From the NCBI GenBank assembly GCA_029861485.1, contig JAOTZF010000022.1, positions 1 through 11,908 on the forward strand: a stretch of 11,908 nucleotides of DNA. The letters are read 5' to 3'. Position numbers and translations under genes: made by a program. The notes beneath the pieces are model-generated. The model searched no databases, was not told the DNA's origin, and worked only from the letters and a program-made list of their open reading frames with translations. Position 1 is the stretch's first letter, and each line of letters opens with the position of its first letter. Positions 10,976 to 11,908 of this stretch are shown here, piece after piece. Source of the stretch: Thermoleophilia bacterium. GTDB lineage: Bacteria; Actinomycetota; Thermoleophilia; Miltoncostaeales; Miltoncostaeaceae.

Positions 10976-11908
10976 ATGCGTTGGCGTCTTCGAGCAGCGG
11001 TTGTGGTTGCGGCTCTGGTCGCCACCCCGGCCGCCCACGCGGTGGCTGCCCCGCCCGAGGTGACTGCGAGCTCATACGTGCTGGTGGACCCCCGTACCGG
11101 GGACGAGCTCGCCGCGCGTTCTCCGAGCGCTCGTTCGGCCATGGCGAGCACGACGAAGATCATGACCGCGCTCCTCGCCTTGGAGCGCGCCAAGCTGGAC
11201 GACATCGTCACGGTGCCTGCCAGCGCGACCATCGGGGGGACCACCGCCGGGCTCGGAGCGGGAGAGCAGCTGACGGTCGGTGACCTACTCACCGCGCTCA
11301 TGGTCGGTAGCGGCAACGACTCGGCGCTCGCGCTGGCGGAATTCGTCTCCGGGAGCGAGGACGCCTTCGTCGAGGCCATGAATGCCCGCGCGTCTGAGCT
11401 CGGGCTGCGCGGGACCCGGTTCGCCAACCCCCATGGCCTCGACGAAGGCGGTCACTACTCCACCGCCCGAGACCTGGTGACCCTCGCGCGCGAGGCGATG
11501 AAGAACGAGGTCTTGGCAGGGCTCGTAGACGACCGGCGAGCATCGATTCCCGGTCGCGACGGCTCCGGAACCCGCAACCTCGTGAGCAAGAACGATCTGC
11601 TCGACCTCGACCCGTCCGCGGACGGGGTCAAGACCGGCTTCACGAACCAGGCCGGCCACGCCATCGTCGCCAGATCGACCCGCCGTGGCGTGGGCTCCCT
11701 CTACCTCGCCTTGCTCGGCTCGAGCGGGGAGCGAAGGCGCGCCGCGGACTCCAAGCGGCTTCTGGATTGGGGTTTTCGCCAGTTCTCATTCGGGACACTC
11801 CTGACCGGTGGGCGAGCGCTGGCGAGCGTTCAGGTGCTGGGCACGGGGGGTGAGCGGGTCGAGCTCGTGGCGAAGCGTCCGGTTACCGCGCCGCTCAGGG
11901 TAGGCACG
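10976..11908 (+). CDS. Secreted D-alanyl-D-alanine carboxypeptidase, S11 type (3' end outside window)
   Basis: The frame opens at ATG 10976 and stays open to the window edge, giving 311 residues. A signal peptide (about 1-24, ending near AHAVA) leads to a DD-peptidase domain of the PBP5/DacF kind: SYVLVDPRTG (33-42), STTK (Ser58 nucleophile, Lys61), SGN (112-114), FANPHGLDEGGHYST (149-163) and KTG (219-221) in the strand DGVKTGFTNQAGH. After about residue 275 the beta-rich C-terminal domain begins and is cut off. It removes the terminal D-Ala from peptidoglycan pentapeptides on the outer face of the membrane. Together with the S13 enzyme and murI, the window holds three peptidoglycan genes, though not in one operon. 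A -10-like TAGCAT just upstream supports this start and a leaderless mRNA. Confidence 0.95.
   Translation, partial: MRWRLRAAVVVAALVATPAAHAVAAPPEVTASSYVLVDPRTGDELAARSPSARSAMASTTKIMTALLALERAKLDDIVTVPASATIGGTTAGLGAGEQLTVGDLLTALMVGSGNDSALALAEFVSGSEDAFVEAMNARASELGLRGTRFANPHGLDEGGHYSTARDLVTLAREAMKNEVLAGLVDDRRASIPGRDGSGTRNLVSKNDLLDLDPSADGVKTGFTNQAGHAIVARSTRRGVGSLYLALLGSSGERRRAADSKRLLDWGFRQFSFGTLLTGGRALASVQVLGTGGERVELVAKRPVTAPLRVGT

Noticed and set aside
1..11908. tRNA, rRNA, CRISPR, insertion sequences, integrase or phage genes, toxin-antitoxin or defence modules
   Set aside because: I looked for T-loop strings, regular repeat-spacer patterns, transposase motifs and terminal inverted repeats on both strands and saw none that hold up.

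Overview
The window reads as a high-GC chromosomal segment of an actinobacterium. A Thermoleophilia-like lineage (Solirubrobacterales/Gaiellales) is my guess from the overall feel of the proteins; I could not test it. Supporting signs are the strongly GC-biased third codon positions, frequent GTG starts, 3-4 base gene junctions, a mycobacterial-type OMP decarboxylase, a short HU without a lysine-rich tail, and TAnnnT -10 boxes placed so that several transcripts would begin at the start codon (leaderless mRNAs). There are no tRNA or rRNA genes, CRISPR arrays, insertion sequences or phage genes. The content is mostly housekeeping, and I did not find a convincing new multi-gene system.

Layout. 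(1) 1-239 (-) is the start of a thioredoxin-fold protein. (2) 291-3004 (+) holds glutamate racemase murI followed by two tandem paralogous alpha/beta hydrolases. (3) 3028-4103 (-) is a secreted penicillin-binding D-Ala-D-Ala carboxypeptidase of the S13/DacB type, split by a frameshift in a run of eight G (coding strand). (4) 4154-4921 (-) is a Sir2 deacetylase, divergent from (5) rph-rdgB (4953-6235, +) across only 31 bases. (6) 6324-7391 (+) is an unknown seven-helix membrane protein plus a small zinc-ribbon protein. (7) 7392-7638 is a gene-free, inverted-repeat-rich stretch before the HU gene (7639-7920). (8) 7957-9680 is an AEC-family carrier overlapping pyrF. (9) 9682-10194 (-) is a secreted Asp/Arg/Ser-rich protein. 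(10) About 10312-10573 (+) looks like the 3' remnant of a decayed or mis-sequenced gene. (11) 10578-10934 (-) is an ArsC/Spx-family protein. (12) 10976-11908 (+) is a second secreted D-Ala-D-Ala carboxypeptidase (S11), cut by the window end.

How the genes fit together. MurI makes D-glutamate for peptidoglycan, and the two carboxypeptidases would trim its peptide stems outside the membrane. rph and rdgB are commonly found near murI in bacteria and handle RNA 3' ends and removal of non-canonical purine nucleotides. pyrF completes UMP synthesis. The less ordinary points are the repeated leaderless-promoter layout, two apparent frameshifts both at C/G homopolymers, a 13-codon leader ORF whose stop overlaps a downstream start, and the structured leader region before HU.
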